From: G965279335 sp965279285
GTDB taxonomy: Bacteria > Pseudomonadota > Gammaproteobacteria > DSM-16500
Assembly: GCA_965279285.1 (NCBI GenBank)
Contig: OZ257148.1
Location: 1,550,001-1,614,000, forward strand
Length of the DNA: 64,000 bases
Reading direction: 5' to 3'
Shown piece after piece: positions 17,989-27,224 of the stretch (the stretch's first letter is position 1; every line of letters starts with the position of its first letter). Below the pieces are notes generated by a model, which had not been told where the DNA came from, made no database searches, and saw only the letters and a list, made by a program, of their open reading frames with translations. Position numbers and translations under genes: made by a program.

Positions 17989-18861
17989 TTACATTAAAAA
18001 TTTATGGATATAGATAGTTAAAATGCTAGGTCCCCACATTAAGCTAATCCATCCGGCGATAGCGAGATAAGGGCCAAAAGGTAAGGGCACACTTTTAAAT
18101 TGACGTTTAAGTATCATATGCGTTAAACCAAAAATTAAACCACTAATGGAGGCAAATAAAATAATAATAGGTAATTGTTCCCACCCCAGATAAGCGCCCA
18201 AGCCAGCTAGAAATTTATAATCTCCTTGGCCCATGCCTTGTTTTCCGGTAACAAATTTAAATAGCCAACCGATGATAGCAAAAATAAGATATCCAGCAAT
18301 TGCACCAAAAATAGCATCATGGCTGTCAGTAAAGAGAGTAAATACACTGAGAAATAAACCTATCCATACCAAGAGTAGCGTTAAATGATCAGGTAATAAG
18401 TGATGATCAAGATCTATAAATACTAATGCAATGATGATCCAGGTGAAAAGTAATCCACCGACAGTTTCCCAACTCACGCCAAAGCGCCAAGCAACATAAA
18501 TGGAAGCAAAGCAGCAGAGTGTTTCTACTAGAGGATAGGATAAGGAAATTTTTGCTCGGCAATAAGCGCACTTTCCTCGAAGAACTAAGTAACTCAATAT
18601 CGGTATATTATGCCAGGGTTTCAGGGTTTTTTTGCAAGAAGGACAATGCGAAAACGGTAGATGTAAATTTAAATTAGCGGCATCAGTCGGTGGTGATTTG
18701 AGCCCAAGATACTGACGACACTCTTGGCTCCAACTGTCATGAATCATATGGGGTAGTCGATAGATCACCACATTCAGGAAGCTGCCAATCAATAGCGATA
18801 AGGCTGCAATGGCAAGTAAAAAAAGATCGGGGTTGTTATTAAAAAAGTTAATAATATCCAT
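17989..18861 (-). CDS. pilD: PilD, prepilin peptidase and N-methyltransferase
   Basis: Bifunctional inner-membrane aspartyl protease that cleaves and N-methylates type IV pilins and type II secretion pseudopilins. The 290-residue product keeps both cysteine pairs of the cytoplasmic loop (HCPSCKKTLKPW and KCAYCRAKIS). The catalytic aspartates lie in VFIDLDHHLLPD and in GMGQGDYKFLAGLGAYLG. Several transmembrane helices follow. Its start overlaps the pilC stop. Because the enzyme also serves type II secretion, it may matter for export beyond pili. Confidence 0.95.
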   Translation of the reverse strand: MDIINFFNNNPDLFLLAIAALSLLIGSFLNVVIYRLPHMIHDSWSQECRQYLGLKSPPTDAANLNLHLPFSHCPSCKKTLKPWHNIPILSYLVLRGKCAYCRAKISLSYPLVETLCCFASIYVAWRFGVSWETVGGLLFTWIIIALVFIDLDHHLLPDHLTLLLVWIGLFLSVFTLFTDSHDAIFGAIAGYLIFAIIGWLFKFVTGKQGMGQGDYKFLAGLGAYLGWEQLPIIILFASISGLIFGLTHMILKRQFKSVPLPFGPYLAIAGWISLMWGPSILTIYIHKFLM

Positions 18862-20069
18862 TAAATCGTGGTCCCTAATTTAAAAACCGGTAAGTACATG
18901 GCTACGACTAGTCCACCGATTAAAACACCTAGAATTATTATAATCAAGGGTTCTAGAAGCTGTTTTTGATTGTTAATGAAACATTCTAGCTCTTGTTCGT
19001 AAAATAAAGCCATTTTTTCTAGCATGGTTTCTAGTTTTCCAGATTCTTCACCAATTTTTACCATTTGAATCAACAGAGTGGGAAACAGGGGGATTTGTTG
19101 CATAGCCGTATGTATTGGTAGCCCAGAATCAATGGCCACGTGAAGTTGATGAATCGACTGGATATGGGCTGAATTGCCGGAGTTAAGCGATAGCATTTTT
19201 AAGGAATCAATGATAGGCATTCCTGTGGAGTAAGTGAGAGCAAGATTACGAGCTAATCGAGCAAGTAAGGTTTTATTAATCATTTTACCAAAAATAGGAA
19301 CTTTAAGAATCCAGCGATCGATTTTTTTTTGTAAAAGAGAGGATTTTTTTAAGGCATACCAAAAACTTATCAGACTGAGGAGGGGGATTATTCCTAAATA
19401 ATAATATTTTTTTATGCACAGTGAAATGTTGAGAACAAAGCGTGTGAAAGCAGGGAGCTCTTGATGAGCGCTGTCAAAGAGTACAGTAAAACGCGGGAGG
19501 ATAAAGATAAGCATAATAAAGGTAACGCTCATCGCAACAGATGAGATGATTGCTGGATAGAGTAATGCTTGTTTTATCTGTTTTTTGAGGGCAAGATTTT
19601 TTTCTTTATAAGCGGCTGCTTGTAGTAAAACATGGTCGAATTTCCCAGTTTTTTCGCCTAATTTAATTAGTTCACAAATAAAAGTATCAAAGTAGCGTGG
19701 GAATTTTTGTAGTTGGGCAGAAAATGCGAGACCGTTTTCTATTTCTGTTCTGATGGCGGTAATAAGTGATTTTACAGCAGAATTTTGATGGCTTGTTTCT
19801 AGAGTAGAACATGCTTGTGCGAGAGGAATGCCAGCGCTAGTTAATGTGCCTAGCTGACGAAGGAACAAAGCAACATCAACTGCATAGATTTTTTCTGCAA
19901 AGTAATGACGTTTTTTTCTGATAACGAGCGCAGTGATTCCTTGGCCTTTTAGATAAACAGTACCATAGAGTTTATTTTTTGCGAGAATTTCGCCGGATAC
20001 TTTGTTACCCGATTTGTTTGTTCCAGACCAAGTAAAGCAAATTGTTGGTGAAGATTTATTGGTATTCAT
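18861..20069 (-). CDS. pilC: PilC, type IV pilus inner-membrane platform protein
   Basis: Polytopic GspF-domain protein that forms the platform for pilus assembly; about 402 residues. The start is taken at MNTNKSSPTICFTW (20069); a longer ORF to 20213 reads through a palindromic repeat (giving GGHAALCPPY) and is not credible. Two GspF domains are visible: one opening VALFLRQLGTLTSAGIPL with LGEKTGKFDHVLLQAA, and one with LARLARNLALTYSTGMPI and KIGEESGKLETMLEKMA. The end LLEPLIIIILGVLIGGLVVAMYLP is typical. No pilin gene is visible in this window. Confidence 0.94.
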   Translation of the reverse strand: MNTNKSSPTICFTWSGTNKSGNKVSGEILAKNKLYGTVYLKGQGITALVIRKKRHYFAEKIYAVDVALFLRQLGTLTSAGIPLAQACSTLETSHQNSAVKSLITAIRTEIENGLAFSAQLQKFPRYFDTFICELIKLGEKTGKFDHVLLQAAAYKEKNLALKKQIKQALLYPAIISSVAMSVTFIMLIFILPRFTVLFDSAHQELPAFTRFVLNISLCIKKYYYLGIIPLLSLISFWYALKKSSLLQKKIDRWILKVPIFGKMINKTLLARLARNLALTYSTGMPIIDSLKMLSLNSGNSAHIQSIHQLHVAIDSGLPIHTAMQQIPLFPTLLIQMVKIGEESGKLETMLEKMALFYEQELECFINNQKQLLEPLIIIILGVLIGGLVVAMYLPVFKLGTTI

Positions 20070-20099
20070 AATTAAGTTTGAGAAGTTAGTTATGTAATT

Positions 20100-20129
20100 G
20101 TAGGGTGGGCAAAGCGCAGCGTGCCCACC
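20100..20129 (+). repeat. Palindromic repeat core, single arm
   Basis: One arm of the repeat core between pilB and pilC, inside an otherwise tight operon. On the leftward strand it extends the apparent pilC ORF, which is why that ORF looks too long. No partner arm is seen. Confidence 0.9.
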
Positions 20130-20160
20130 AAGCTCTCTAGCGTTACTAAGTTGTAATGAT

Positions 20161-21822
20161 TCATTTGCACTCCATTGTTGTAGAGAACATTTGAATGACT
20201 CGATTAATCTCAATCAGTGTAGTGATTCCTTGAGCCACTTTTTCAAAGCCAGCATATTTTAAGGAAGTTTCAACTGTAGTGGTAGTGAGATCTTGATTGT
20301 TAATCGGCAATAATTCATAAATACCAATACGTCCATGATAACCTTGAAAACAGTGTTGACAACCGACAGCGCTATAAATGATGCAGGGTAATAATGCGGG
20401 TGGAAAGTTTATGCTTAATAGTGTTGCTGGCGAGATAGAATCAGGGTGTTTGCAAGATTCGCATAATTTACGTACTAAGCGTTGAGCAACAATGAGTGAG
20501 ACTGAGCAAGCAATATTATAATTTGGAATTCCCATGGATTGCAGGCGAATAATAGCATCATAAGCATTATTGGTATGTAAAGTGGAAAAAACCAAATGAC
20601 CCGTTTGAGCTGCTTGAATAGCAATCTCAGCTGTTTCAGCATCACGAATTTCGCCGACCATAATAATATCCGGATCTTGTCGTAATAAAGTGCGTAAAAT
20701 AGTTGAAAAATGTAAACCAATTTTAGGGTGAATATTAATTTGGTTAATACCTTTTAATTGAATTTCCACAGGATCTTCGACAGTGGAAATATTTTTTTCT
20801 GGGGTGTTTAAAAAATCAAGTGCGGTATACAGTGTGACTGTTTTACCGCTACCGGTAGGGCCCGTAATAAGTATCATGCCTTGTGGTTGAGAAATAGCAG
20901 CGGTAAATGTAATTAATTGCGTTGCTGTAAATCCTAACGTGCTTAAATTGCGCGTTAAATTTTCGGGATTAAGGATTCGTAAAACAATTTTTTCACCAAA
21001 TAAAGTGGGGCAGGTGTTGATACGGATGTCGCGAGTTCCTGATTGAAAGCGGCCATCCTGCGGTAATCTTTTTTCAGAAATATCAAGTTTAGCTAATATT
21101 TTTAAGCGTGAAGTTAAGCGTATTGCCAGCATTGCGGGAATTTCGGCAGTTTCACGTAATAAGCCATCTTGTCGATAGCGAATTCGACAAATTGTTTCGA
21201 AGGGTTCGATATGAATATCAGATGCAGATTGCTGAATAGCATGTTGTAAAATGTTATCAACAAAACGAATGAGCGGCTCATCATAATTGATAGTATTTTC
21301 ATTTAAGGTGAGGGGTTTTTCTTCATTGAATATTTGTTGTATTAGATTAAGCTCAAGATTAGGGTTGATTGAGCTGGATTTAAAATATTTATTTAAAAGA
21401 TAATTTAGTTTATCTTCTGCAACAATGACGGCTTGTACGCGTGAGTTGGTATGAAAGGCAAGAGTATCAAGAGCAGATCTGTCAGTAGGATCTGAAATTC
21501 CTACATAAAGTGTATTGTTTTTTTTATAAAGAGGAATTAAATGATATCGGATAATAAGTTCTGAATTGACAGGTAAGTTATGTAGCCAACTAGTATCATA
21601 TTCATCTAGGTTGAAAGTATCAAAACCAAACGTTTTTATGCAGCTATTAACGATTTTTTCGCTGCAAATGAGTTTTTGTTCGACGATATAAGTGATGAAG
21701 TGTAGTTTATTTTTTAAGGCTTTTTCCCATGCCTCTTGGGCAATAGGAAGGGTTAGCAAATCGACGCTAACAAGATAGCTTGCTAAGCCAGGCAGCGAGG
21801 CTGGAGTGTGGTTTTGTAACAT
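20161..21822 (-). CDS. pilB: PilB, type IV pilus assembly ATPase
   Basis: Cytoplasmic hexameric secretion ATPase that drives pilus extension; about 553 residues from MLQNHTPASLPGLA (21822). An upstream in-frame start adds 36 hydrophobic residues not found in PilB. It has the N-terminal MshEN-type domain (LYVGISDPTDRSALD), QSASDIHIEPFE, Walker A ILITGPTGSGKTVTLYTAL, the Asp box STVEDPVEIQLKGINQ, Walker B RQDPDIIMVGEIRDAETAEIA and the His box QTGHLVFSTLHTN. The zinc-binding cysteines are LCESCKH and GCQHCFQGYHGRIGIYE. It heads the leftward pil operon. Confidence 0.95.
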   Translation of the reverse strand: MLQNHTPASLPGLASYLVSVDLLTLPIAQEAWEKALKNKLHFITYIVEQKLICSEKIVNSCIKTFGFDTFNLDEYDTSWLHNLPVNSELIIRYHLIPLYKKNNTLYVGISDPTDRSALDTLAFHTNSRVQAVIVAEDKLNYLLNKYFKSSSINPNLELNLIQQIFNEEKPLTLNENTINYDEPLIRFVDNILQHAIQQSASDIHIEPFETICRIRYRQDGLLRETAEIPAMLAIRLTSRLKILAKLDISEKRLPQDGRFQSGTRDIRINTCPTLFGEKIVLRILNPENLTRNLSTLGFTATQLITFTAAISQPQGMILITGPTGSGKTVTLYTALDFLNTPEKNISTVEDPVEIQLKGINQINIHPKIGLHFSTILRTLLRQDPDIIMVGEIRDAETAEIAIQAAQTGHLVFSTLHTNNAYDAIIRLQSMGIPNYNIACSVSLIVAQRLVRKLCESCKHPDSISPATLLSINFPPALLPCIIYSAVGCQHCFQGYHGRIGIYELLPINNQDLTTTTVETSLKYAGFEKVAQGITTLIEINRVIQMFSTTMECK

Positions 21823-21963
21823 AATAAAAATCCAAATAGTCAGGAATGTTAGGGGGGGGTAACTTAATAGGCTGGGGGAGATATTTGAGGTAATTTGAAA
21901 AAATATATCTGATTTTATGTGGAATAGCAAATTTATTTGTTACTTTAAAATCAAAAGCTAAGG

Positions 21964-22040
21964 AGTTTGGTGGCACCCTACGAAAAATTAAAAAAATAAA
22001 TTATAAAAATGTAGGGTGGGCAAAGCGCAGCGTGCCCACC
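21964..22040. repeat. Palindromic repeat pair with a shrunken left arm
   Basis: The right arm 22011-22040 is a complete core. The left side, 21964-21982, reads GTTTGGTGGCACCCTAC, that is, the complementary arm with its middle (GCACGCTGCGCTTTGCCC) mostly missing. This is a decayed inverted pair in front of pilB. The group II intron begins five bases after the right arm. Confidence 0.85.
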
Positions 22041-22045
22041 AATAT

Positions 22046-23935
22046 GTGCGCCAAGCATGGCGCAGCTCTAGGCGGTGCAAGTCCGCTGCACGCCGTGGAG
22101 ATCGGAAGTGCGAGTCTAGGCAAGGGTGTTCACCGCGAGGTGGAATCTGAAGGAAGCCGATGACGTAATAAAGTGATGACGAACAGAAACTGGATATAAG
22201 GCTGTTTAAACGGGGTAATCTGGCATGTGACAGAGAAGCCCAATAATCGACCGCAAGTGTAAGCAGTAGATCCAGCATAACTTTATGAAAGAGTTGCGTC
22301 TTACCTTGGGAGATCTCATGAACTGTTTGTTGAATACAAACTATTAACAAAGGAATTTGTTGAGATGGTGAGTGAGAAGTCAGCAGAAGGCATAGTACGT
22401 AAGTTTTTTTTTTTACGGAAGGCCTGAATAAGTTAAACAGTGTAAAGATCAAATAACTTTTCTGAAATGGAGTTGTAGAAAGTGATGAATGATGAAAGTA
22501 GTTTCACGACATCTGCCAAAATGGATACGAATGCCCAGCGTATGGGAGCTAGATTATCTGAGGAACAACAAATCAAGAAAGCGTTATTTGAAGATAACTC
22601 ACTGACGAGTGGCTTGATGGAAAAGATTTGTGATCGTAAGAATCTTAACCTGGCATATAAACGTGTGAAAGCAAATAAAGGAGCGCCTGGTGTAGACGGA
22701 ATGACAGTCGACGATCTGGGAAAATTTATTGCCGAACACAAAGAAAGATTACTTGAATCATTGTTGTGTGGGAGCTATCAACCGCAACCCGTGCGTGAGG
22801 TAGAAATACCAAAGCCAGGAGGAGGAATAAGGCAGCTAGGTATTCCGACAGTGGTGGATAGACTAGTACAACAAACGATATTGCAAGTACTGCAACCGAT
22901 ATTTGAAACGAAATTTTCTACAAGTAGTTTTGGATTCCGGCCAGGGAGAAGTGCACATCAAGCGATAAAACAAGCACAAGCGCATGTGCAAAGTGGAAAT
23001 CGAGTGGTGGTAGACCTTGATCTTGAGAAGTTCTTTGATCGAGTCAATCACGACATATTGATGTCAAAACTTGCAAAAGTAATCGAAGACAAAAGGGTTC
23101 TGAGGATTATCCGTGCATTCTTGAATGCAGGGATAATGCGACAAGGTGTGTGTATAGAACGAGTAGAAGGGACCCCACAAGGGGGTCCGCTATCACCGTT
23201 ATTATCAAACATCATGTTGGATGAGCTGGATAAAGAGTTGGAGAAACGAAACCACAAATTCTGCCGCTATGCAGATGACTGCAATGTTTACGTCAAAACA
23301 TTGCGAGCAGGAGAGAGAGTGATGGAATCGTTAAAACAATTTCTAACAAGCAAACTAAATCTCAAGGTAAACGAAGGGAAAAGCAGTGTATCGAAAGTGA
23401 CAGAAAGACAATTTCTGGGGTTTAGAATACTGCAAAACGGCAAGATTAATCTATCCAAGAAAAGCGAAGCAAGAGTGAAAGATGCGATACGCATGATCAC
23501 GAAACGCAGTCGAGGAAGAAGTTTAGAATGTGTTATATCAGAACTAAACAAGAAACTCGTCGGATGGATAAATTATTTCAAGCTGATAGACAGACCTGAG
23601 CAACTAAGAGATCTTGATAGCTGGATACGCCGCAAACTAAGATGCTATCGATTAAAGCAACGAAAGAAGTATTACTCGATAGTTAAATTTCTGATTGAGC
23701 TTGGGTCGAATGTGCAGAGCGCATATAACACGGCGAGTTCAGGAAAAGGTTGGTGGCGACTATCAGCAACTCCGGCGCTTCATCAGGCATTGTCAAATGC
23801 ATGGTTTGAGAAACAAGGATTAATCAATCTGGAACAACGAGCGATGTCGTTAAAGATTTAACTTAAACCGCCGTATGCGACATCGCACGTGCGGTGGTGT
23901 GAGAGGACGGGATCGTGAGATCCCTCCTACTCGAT
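22046..23935 (+). mobile_element. Group IIC intron, apparently complete
   Basis: The 5' end is GTGCGCC and the 3' end is CTCCTACTCGAT, both as in bacterial group II introns. Domain I includes TGGAATCTGAAGGAAGC and a stretch AGAAGTCAGCAGAAG just before the ORF. Domain V is near 23872-23905 (CCGCCGTATGCGAC followed by GTGCGGTGGTGTGAGAGG) with the CGC triad. These sequences closely recall the Oceanobacillus iheyensis group IIC intron as I remember it. The encoded protein has no endonuclease domain, as in class C. It lies five bases downstream of a hairpin-forming repeat, the target type of IIC introns. Its 3' edge coincides with the mpg stop codon, which is kept intact. Confidence 0.9.
22482..23861 (+). 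CDS. Group II intron reverse transcriptase-maturase
   Basis: LtrA-type intron-encoded protein of 459 residues (GTG at 22482, or ATG at 22485). It helps the intron splice and copies it into DNA at new sites. RT blocks are visible in order: ANKGAPGVDGMTV, EIPKPGGGIRQLGIPTVVDR, FGFRPGRSAHQA, VVDLDLEKFFDRVNHD, GTPQGGPLSPLLSNIMLDELD, the catalytic FCRYADD (YADD at residues 263-266) and QFLGFRIL. A group II maturase domain follows (GWINYFKL to LRRKLRCYRLKQRKK). There is no C-terminal HNH endonuclease, typical of class C. The ORF is intact, so mobility is possible. Confidence 0.93.
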   Translation: MMNDESSFTTSAKMDTNAQRMGARLSEEQQIKKALFEDNSLTSGLMEKICDRKNLNLAYKRVKANKGAPGVDGMTVDDLGKFIAEHKERLLESLLCGSYQPQPVREVEIPKPGGGIRQLGIPTVVDRLVQQTILQVLQPIFETKFSTSSFGFRPGRSAHQAIKQAQAHVQSGNRVVVDLDLEKFFDRVNHDILMSKLAKVIEDKRVLRIIRAFLNAGIMRQGVCIERVEGTPQGGPLSPLLSNIMLDELDKELEKRNHKFCRYADDCNVYVKTLRAGERVMESLKQFLTSKLNLKVNEGKSSVSKVTERQFLGFRILQNGKINLSKKSEARVKDAIRMITKRSRGRSLECVISELNKKLVGWINYFKLIDRPEQLRDLDSWIRRKLRCYRLKQRKKYYSIVKFLIELGSNVQSAYNTASSGKGWWRLSATPALHQALSNAWFEKQGLINLEQRAMSLKI

Positions 23936-24489
23936 TATTTTTTAGAAATGAATAAGTTATCTTGAATATAAAACCGTAATAATCGTTTTGCCCAATGCTT
24001 TGCATAGTCTACACCGATACGAGATTTTTTTATAATACGGAATGGTGGAGTGGCGCTGGTTTGAGTTGCTATATAAAAATTATTACTTAATAAATCGTGG
24101 CCTTGCAGTTGTTTGTTAATTTTCATGGCGTTGCATAATAAGCCTGGCCCTTGGGTTCGTTCGGTAATATTTTTAATCGGTTCAACCGCGCGGAGTAAAA
24201 CAGCAGAAGCATGTCCTTTCTCTTCAGTTACAACATTCATGCAGTAATACATGCCATAAATTAAATAAACGTAGGCATAACCTGGAGGGCCAAACATAAC
24301 TTGAGTGCGTTTAGTTAAGCCTTTTGCTGAATGAGCAGCAAGATCATGCGGCCCTAAATAGGCCTCAACTTCGACAATTTTGCCGATGTATTTTATACCA
24401 TCGATTGTGTGGACTAAGTATTTTCCTAGTAATTCTTTAGCAACAGTGATGGTGTCGCGATTGTAAAACTCGCGTGGTAGTTTTTGCAT
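23935..24489 (-). CDS. mpg: 3-methyladenine DNA glycosylase (AAG/Mpg family)
   Basis: Base-excision repair glycosylase of the alkyladenine type, removing alkylated purines; 184 residues. Family features are LPREFYNRDTITVAKELLGK at the start, GKIVEVEAYLGPHDLAAHS with the catalytic glutamate, RTQVMFGPPGYAYVYLIYGM, CMNVVTEEKG, AVLLRAVEP and TQGPGLLCNAM. The end (DYAKHWAKRLLRFYI) resembles the usual YAxxWAxxxLRF. The stop codon is shared with the end of the group II intron. The gene is convergent with the intron ORF. Identity is firm. Confidence 0.92.
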   Translation of the reverse strand: MQKLPREFYNRDTITVAKELLGKYLVHTIDGIKYIGKIVEVEAYLGPHDLAAHSAKGLTKRTQVMFGPPGYAYVYLIYGMYYCMNVVTEEKGHASAVLLRAVEPIKNITERTQGPGLLCNAMKINKQLQGHDLLSNNFYIATQTSATPPFRIIKKSRIGVDYAKHWAKRLLRFYIQDNLFISKK

Positions 24490-24942
24490 GTGATGTCTGA
24501 TTAGTTATCTGTTAAGGTTGAGTGTTTTGTATCGCGAAATATAGTTTTTAGGTAATGTTATATTTTAAGCTTAGGTGGTTGGTAGCGCAAGCGAGTTTAA
24601 GATCTATTTTATAGGTAAATTTGTGGAACACTAGTCTAGTAAGTATGGAGCTAGTGTTATAAAAGGAGCTTAATTTTTTATTGTGGGTAAGGAAGCTTTG
24701 TTGTTAGATAAAATTGTTTGATTTGTTATCATGGGGTTCTTGTTTAGAATGTTTGGTGATTTGTTGTAGCTTAAAAAGCTTAGTGAGGTCTTAAATATTT
24801 TCATTTGATAGGTCATTTATTGCCCACTTATATGAGGATTTGTTGTTAGAGAGGATTTGCTTAGCAGATGGCTAAATACTTATTGCGTTAGGATGTGGTT
24901 TGCCATAAGATTTTGCCTTTATTTCAAGTTCGATTTTTATGG
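24490..24942. other. AT-rich intergenic region, no gene seen
   Basis: This 453-base stretch lies between mpg and tRNA-Thr. No reading frame with recognisable content is found. An 8-bp perfect inverted repeat (AACACTAG at 24627-24634 and CTAGTGTT at 24651-24658) is the only structure noticed. The tRNA promoter should lie near its right end but I cannot place it with confidence. Confidence 0.6.
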
Positions 24943-25015
<73 letters not shown>

Positions 25016-25784
25016 TTAGTATAATCAATAGGTTATGGTTAAATTTTGAAAAAGTTAAAGAGTGAAATTAAAATCTGAAGTGCAAATGAAGTGCGGGTAT
25101 AATTATAATTTTTCTTATAAATGGATGACTTAATATCCACGTGAATCTAGTAATTTAGGACCATCTTTGCTCTTTTAAGTGAATTGATCTATTTATCAAA
25201 GGCCGAAACAATTTGGATATTCCGCCCAAATTAATCTATATTATACGGTGATGGGTAAGTCCTGTTACGTGCCTCATAGTAAAGCCGCCCTATGGATGAC
25301 TTGATGATACTGAGGAATTGACCGTACCAGGGGCCGTCTTTTTTATGTCTGCTTTTCGGTAATAATTTTGTGATAATAGGCATTTATAAAAATAAACATA
25401 ATATTCCAATTGCAAAAAGTATCGCGGGATCGTTAATAGAAAATTAGACATTAAATGTGAAATTCAAATCATTTCAATGTTAATAGGCGCTTTTTGGGAT
25501 ATGAACATTTTGTGTTATATAAACCTGACCCCGCTTATAAAAGTATAAAAGAAGATTTAACGATGCGTAGATTAAACAATGAGGTGTTGAGTAAACTTGA
25601 TGAAATTGTTTAATTGTGACACCTGTTACACTGGAGCGTAACAACACCCGTCACGCCTCTTAACAATGCGCACCCCGATGGGTTTTTTATTTCTAAAAAA
25701 ATATCCCGTATTGCTTGACCGCCGTTTACCATCGCTATATCGTACATTTCATTTCAGCCGCGCATAGGAATCAAGGAAAGTTAC
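25016..25784. other. Intergenic region after tRNA-Thr, no gene recognised
   Basis: 769 bases without a convincing gene. Near 25520-25535 is a GTTATATAAACCTGACCCCG segment of the kind seen beside REP-associated transposases. At about 25671-25695 a short ACCC/GGGT stem is followed by a T-rich run and may be a weak terminator. No copy of the tRNA 3' end was noticed. The region may be remnant mobile DNA, but this is inference. Confidence 0.5.
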
Positions 25785-26756
25785 ATGAGGAAGCAGCTAG
25801 CCCCGATTGATACCATTATTTATCAATCCAAGAGTGGTGCTTTAGAATTAAAAACTGATCAAGAGCATGAAACTATTTGGCTTACCCAAGGGCAAATGGC
25901 TTCATTATTTGACGTTCAAAAAGCAGCTATTTCTAAGCACTTAAAGAATATTTTTGATTCTGACGAGCTGATTGAAAAATCAACTGTTTCCATTTTGGAA
26001 ACAGTTGCTAAGAACAATAAAACCTATAAAATCAAACACTTCAACCTAGATGCGGTGTTAAGTGTTGGCTATAGAATCAACTCTAACAAGGCTACTCATT
26101 TCCGCCAATGGGCAACTAAGACTCTTAAAGAGCACATTCAAAGGGGTTATACAATTAATCGCCACCGTATTAAGTCCAATTATGAGGATTTTTTAAAGGC
26201 GGTATCTGATGTTAAAAGTATCGCCACTGGGTCAGTGGTTGATAGTAACAGTGTGCTGGAACTAGTGACGTTGTTTGCTGATACGTGGTTTTCGCTTGAT
26301 GCGTATGACAGAGACGTGCTTACACCTTCAGGAGCGACTAAGAAGAAAGTGGCACTGACAGCAGATAAGCTCGCTCGCGCATTGACCGAACTGAAACAGA
26401 GTCTCCTTGAAAAGGGAGAGGCAACTGATCTTTTTGGTTCAGAACGCACGAAGGACAGTATATCGGGGATTGTAGGCAATGTTATGCAATCTTTTGGTGG
26501 TGAAGACCTTTACCCCACTATCGAAGAAAAAGCAGCGCATTTGCTCTATTTCATCATCAAAAACCACCCATTTGTTGACGGTAATAAACGTAGTGGTGCT
26601 TATGCGTTTGTGTGGTTTCTACAGCAAGCTAAAATTTTGGATGTAACACGCATGACGCCACCTGCATTAACTGCGTTAACCTTGCTGATCGCAGAAAGCT
26701 CACCAAAAGAGAAGGACAAGCTCGTTGGTTTGGTGTGTTCCGTATTGATGAAATAA
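25785..26756 (+). CDS. RhuM-family protein with C-terminal Fic/Doc domain
   Basis: A 323-residue protein. The N-terminal part (about 1-190) matches the virulence RhuM family: IIYQSKSGALELKT, ETIWLTQGQMASLF, ISKHLKNIF, the YKIKHFNLDAVLSVGYRINS core and FRQWATKTLKEHIQRGY. The C-terminal part carries a complete Fic motif HPFVDGNKRSGA starting at His261. Fic domains transfer AMP or other phosphate groups to target proteins; Doc-type members act as toxins. No antitoxin gene is adjacent. AAGGAAAG precedes the ATG. Such RhuM-Fic proteins are typical cargo of islands. The target is unknown. Confidence 0.85.
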   Translation: MRKQLAPIDTIIYQSKSGALELKTDQEHETIWLTQGQMASLFDVQKAAISKHLKNIFDSDELIEKSTVSILETVAKNNKTYKIKHFNLDAVLSVGYRINSNKATHFRQWATKTLKEHIQRGYTINRHRIKSNYEDFLKAVSDVKSIATGSVVDSNSVLELVTLFADTWFSLDAYDRDVLTPSGATKKKVALTADKLARALTELKQSLLEKGEATDLFGSERTKDSISGIVGNVMQSFGGEDLYPTIEEKAAHLLYFIIKNHPFVDGNKRSGAYAFVWFLQQAKILDVTRMTPPALTALTLLIAESSPKEKDKLVGLVCSVLMK

Positions 26757-26946
26757 GCTGATTGCCCGTAGCCAAATTTGGGGCACTCGCAGATAACACA
26801 CCACCAAAACCCACAACACTTCACAATGCTCTTTTCCGCATAAACACTGACTTCAATTGTTGTTGATTATTGTGACATGTTGCTATAAATTGCTTCGATA
26901 TGTTTTAATATCTTCTACTAAAGCAAGAAATCCTTAGATTCAATAA

Positions 26947-27195
26947 TTAAAGAATATCTAGCATATCATCTTGTGGTAATCGAATTCTAATTTTCCACAG
27001 TTGATCATCTTCAATTAAGCAAAACGCCTGACCTTTAGGGAGTTGTAGCAAATCATTGGTGGTGATCATCGGTACTTCTGTTGTCACCAAGCGATCTTCA
27101 TGGCTCGATGCAAAATCTTCGCTTTGGCCTAATAGTGGGGAATCACTCACGGATGAATAATGTTGCAGTGTAGAAATAGAAACTTTTTGCGGCAA
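26947..27195 (-). pseudogene. C-terminal remnant of TraD-type conjugative coupling protein
   Basis: 82 residues whose last third, VPMITTNDLLQLPKGQAFCL followed by a LWKIRIRLP-like end, matches the C-terminus of the coupling ATPase (TraD/TraG class) of conjugative systems. The ATPase domain is absent, so this is a fragment. It indicates that a conjugative element once occupied this region. The family match is from recognition of the terminal motif only. Confidence 0.55.
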
Positions 27196-27224
27196 TTTTG
27201 CCTCTCTAATTTTCTATTAGACCA

